The position numbers were made by a program, and so were the translations under genes. 9,116 bases of DNA, taken from Chitinophagales bacterium. Its GTDB lineage: Bacteria; Bacteroidota; Bacteroidia; Chitinophagales; UBA10324. The notes under the pieces were generated by a model. It did no database searches, was not told the origin of the DNA, and saw nothing but the letters and a program-made list of their open reading frames with translations. The DNA lies in the NCBI GenBank assembly GCA_013695775.1, contig JACCZV010000327.1, positions 1 to 9,116 of the forward strand. Direction: 5' to 3'. The first letter of the stretch is position 1. Every line of letters starts with the position of its first letter. Positions 6,924 through 9,116 of the stretch are shown here, one piece after another.

Positions 6924-7571
6924 TTACCTGAGGTCTACAACTTCAACTCCAGGATACTTCTTTTCATCAAAAGAAAAAAACTTGTCGCCTATATCGGGGT
7001 CAGGAATAAGCTTTTTAATTTCATAAGTATAGCGGTTGCCATTTTTATCAAATACCACCGCACTTTGAACAGCCTTCCCTTTCTTGTCTACCGCCAGACG
7101 AACTTTGAAATAAGGCTTCGATTTATCATTCGGAGTAAGGTCAATGAATTGAATCACCTTGCCCGCAACGGTTTTCTCTTCCGCGAAAGCATAAAGAAAA
7201 TTTTTCTCATAAAGGGTAAATATCTGCGAAGGGGAAATTGTATTATCGTCAGATTCGTAGGAATTTATCTGAACTTCATTCGCATCTCTTAGATAAGTCC
7301 AAACGGTATTGTTATCAGATATGATCTCCTGGTTGTTAATTTGCAATTTGTACTTATTCCCTTTTATAAATAGGGTGCCTGTTTGCTGATCTTTTGAATT
7401 GTTTTGACCACTTTCCACAAGCAGTATAAAATCTGCCTGCACTGATTTGTAGCTCTTGTATTTTTCACTAACGCCCTTTAAAATTTGTTGCGCTTTAACG
7501 TCCGATTTCTGCGCCATGGTTATGGGAGAAACTAAAATACAACAAAACAACAGTTGAAAAAACTTTTTCAT
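6924..7571 (-). CDS. lolA: LolA-family outer-membrane lipoprotein carrier protein
   Basis: 215 residues, normal for the family. LolA is a periplasmic chaperone that carries lipoproteins released from the inner membrane to the outer membrane. A signal peptide (about 1-20, MKKFFQLLFCC...ITMA, cleaved before QK) precedes a fold with family hallmarks. These are an N-terminal helix (AQQILKGVSEKYKSYKSVQADF, about 27-48), the strands GTLFIKGNKYKLQI (65-78), the NTVWTYLRDANEVQI stretch (88-102), and a C-terminal PDPDIGDKFFSFDEKKYPGVEVVDL end (190-214). The two cysteines lie inside the signal peptide without a lipobox, so it is a soluble periplasmic protein rather than a lipoprotein. The ATG at 7569-7571 directly precedes the signal peptide. 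It follows ftsK on the same strand after 46 bp, the usual Bacteroidota pairing, so the two are probably co-transcribed. No release-factor partner (LolB) is visible here. Confidence 0.92.
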   Translation of the reverse strand: MKKFFQLLFCCILVSPITMAQKSDVKAQQILKGVSEKYKSYKSVQADFILLVESGQNNSKDQQTGTLFIKGNKYKLQINNQEIISDNNTVWTYLRDANEVQINSYESDDNTISPSQIFTLYEKNFLYAFAEEKTVAGKVIQFIDLTPNDKSKPYFKVRLAVDKKGKAVQSAVVFDKNGNRYTYEIKKLIPDPDIGDKFFSFDEKKYPGVEVVDLR

Positions 7572-7588
7572 ATAAGTCTTATTGGGGC

Positions 7589-7607
7589 AAGCAATATCTG
7601 ATTGCTT
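7589..7607. other. Small hairpin between ftsK and lolA
   Basis: AAGCAAT and ATTGCTT form a 7-bp perfect stem around a 5-base loop in the 46-bp ftsK-lolA gap. No T-run follows on the minus strand, so it is not a normal intrinsic terminator. It could modestly affect mRNA processing or be chance. Confidence 0.25.
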
Positions 7608-7617
7608 ATGAGCTCTT

Positions 7618-9116
7618 CTAAGTGATGGAGGAATTAGAGAATTCGCTCTTTTCCCGCAGGGAAGTCAAAAAGTGTTCCAACTCCAGTTGATCCTTTACCA
7701 ATACGTCGCGGGCTTTGCTGCCCTGATTAGGACCTACTATACCTGCTGATTCTAATTGATCCATAAGACGGCCGGCCCTGTTATAACCCAGTTTCAAGCG
7801 ACGCTGTAATAGAGAAGTTGATCCTTGTTGATATTGAACAATTGTAGCAGCAGCCTCTTCAAATAATTCATCTCTCTCATTAGGATTTAAATATTCACCT
7901 GCTTCAGCATCGTCCTCTTTAACTTCCGGGAGCAGGTGCGCCTCAGGATATCCTTTCTGACTGCTGATGAAGTCACAGACCTTATCTACTTCGGGGGTAT
8001 CAACAAATCCGCATTGTAAACGCATTGTCTCGCCTCCAATGGAAAGCAGCATGTCGCCACGGCCAATGAGCTGGTCGGCACCACCCTGATCAAGGATGGT
8101 ACGTGAATCTACCTTAGAGGTAACTTTGAAAGCAATCCGGGCGGGAAAGTTGGCTTTGATTGTACCTGTTATAATATTTACAGAGGGTCTTTGGGTAGCA
8201 ATAATCAGATGTATTCCGATGGCCCGCGCCAGTTGTGCGAGCCGTGCAATGGGCGTTTCAATTTCTTTGCCTGCTGTCATTATCAGGTCGGCAAACTCAT
8301 CAATCATCAACACGATATAGGGAAGAAAACGATGTCCGTTTGTAGGGTTAAGCCGACGGTGCAGAAATTTCTCATTGTATTCTTTAATGTTTCGGCACTG
8401 CGCATTTTTTAGCAGGTCGTAACGCTGATCCATCTCCACGCAAAGGGCTTTCAGCGTATGCACTACTTTCTTTGTATCAACAATAATAGGCTCCTCTTCT
8501 CCGGGTAATTTAGCAAGAAAATGTTTTTCAATAGTTGAATAAAGAGACAGCTCTACCTTCTTTGGATCAATAAGAACAAACTTGATCTGCGACGGATGTT
8601 TCTTATATAGCAAGGAAACTAAAATAGAATTTACACCAACAGATTTTCCCTGACCTGTAGCTCCGGCCATCAGCAGGTGTGGCATCTTTGCGAGATCGGC
8701 AATAAAAATTTCGTTCGATATGGTTTTGCCAAGTGCTATCGGAAGGTCCATCGCTGCATTTTGAAACTTCTCAGAAGCAATGAGAGATCGGATGGCTACA
8801 GTTTCTTTGTGCATATTGGGCACTTCAATTCCAATGGTTCCCTTTCCGGGAATAGGCGCTATTATTCTTATTCCAAGAGCGGAAAGTGATAGCGCGATGT
8901 CGTCCTCTAAATTTTTAATTTTCGAAATGCGGATTCCGGGTGCCGGAACAATTTCATAAAGTGTTACTGTGGGGCCAACTGTAGCCTTGATGCTTTGAAT
9001 CTCGATGCCATAGTTCTGAAGCGTTTTAACGATCTGATCTTTGTTTCGCATCAACTCATCTGAATCTATCCGGATCTTTTCTGAACCATAATTCTCAAGC
9101 AGGTCGAGTGTAGGAT
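7618..9116 (-). CDS. ftsK: DNA translocase FtsK, C-terminal motor part (truncated by the window edge)
   Basis: The frame is open to the right edge (498 visible residues; ...PTLDLLENYGSEK at the edge), so the apparent TTG/ATG starts at 9049-9054 are internal and the membrane-anchored N-terminus lies outside the window. FtsK is a hexameric ATP-driven pump at the division septum that moves chromosome termini apart and supports dimer resolution. Visible parts, numbered from the edge: the alpha domain (about 20-110, TVGPTVTLYEIVPAPG), Walker A GATGQGKS (151-158), Walker B VLMIDEFADL with D272/E273, the ATQRP motif (306-310), the GGADQLIGRGDML segment (about 344-356), and a C-terminal gamma winged-helix domain (about 420-475, RRLKLGYNRAGRLMDQLE) that reads polar DNA motifs. 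The stop is TAG at 7618-7620. No inactivating change is seen. SpoIIIE-type naming would be equivalent. Confidence 0.97.
   Translation of the reverse strand, partial: PTLDLLENYGSEKIRIDSDELMRNKDQIVKTLQNYGIEIQSIKATVGPTVTLYEIVPAPGIRISKIKNLEDDIALSLSALGIRIIAPIPGKGTIGIEVPNMHKETVAIRSLIASEKFQNAAMDLPIALGKTISNEIFIADLAKMPHLLMAGATGQGKSVGVNSILVSLLYKKHPSQIKFVLIDPKKVELSLYSTIEKHFLAKLPGEEEPIIVDTKKVVHTLKALCVEMDQRYDLLKNAQCRNIKEYNEKFLHRRLNPTNGHRFLPYIVLMIDEFADLIMTAGKEIETPIARLAQLARAIGIHLIIATQRPSVNIITGTIKANFPARIAFKVTSKVDSRTILDQGGADQLIGRGDMLLSIGGETMRLQCGFVDTPEVDKVCDFISSQKGYPEAHLLPEVKEDDAEAGEYLNPNERDELFEEAAATIVQYQQGSTSLLQRRLKLGYNRAGRLMDQLESAGIVGPNQGSKARDVLVKDQLELEHFLTSLREKSEFSNSSIT

Noticed and set aside
7065..8889. 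Several plus-strand open frames of 70-75 codons antisense to lolA and ftsK
   Set aside because: They overlap conserved core genes and show no protein-family features; they are frame shadows.
9049..9054. TTG/ATG as the start of ftsK
   Set aside because: The same frame continues uninterrupted to the window edge with typical FtsK sequence, so these codons are internal.

Overview
The window looks like chromosome from a Bacteroidota bacterium (Chitinophagia/Sphingobacteriia-like; I cannot resolve the order). Three predicted secreted proteins end in type IX secretion system (T9SS) type A sorting domains. Signal peptides end in (A)Q, start codons lack clear Shine-Dalgarno sequences, and an ftsK-lolA pair sits in the order usual for this phylum.

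Layout. Positions 1-247 hold no supported gene. On the minus strand, 2460-4565 and then 248-2332 encode two paralogous arylsulfate sulfotransferase (ASST)-like proteins in tandem. Each has a signal peptide, an Ig-like N-terminal domain, the ASST beta-propeller, one FN3 domain and a T9SS tail. Divergent from them, 4802-5971 (plus) encodes a secreted Ig-like/FN3/FN3 protein with a T9SS tail. It ends in a strong hairpin (20-bp perfect stem) that probably terminates transcription from both sides.

From about 6031 to 6923 lies an AT-rich, decayed stretch. I reconstruct two overlapping minus-strand genes there. One is the last ~50 codons of a Bacteroidota surface/tail-fibre-like protein (GIDLGEMN... 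motif), with its upstream part lost. The other is a ~195-residue outer-membrane beta-barrel gene broken by a single-base frameshift in a 7-base homopolymer. An isolated 14-bp palindrome lies just upstream of the relic.

The right part is housekeeping: ftsK (partial, running off the right edge) followed by lolA on the minus strand, 46 bp apart.

How the genes relate. The left half is a cell-surface/secretome locus: two predicted PAPS-independent sulfotransferases exported by T9SS, plus a divergent FN3 protein exported the same way. The right half handles chromosome segregation and lipoprotein transport to the outer membrane, and its link to the left half is only positional. The least ordinary content is the surface-displayed ASST pair with both predicted active sites intact, and the decayed two-gene remnant between the terminator and lolA. 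I see no CRISPR array, insertion sequence, tRNA or rRNA.
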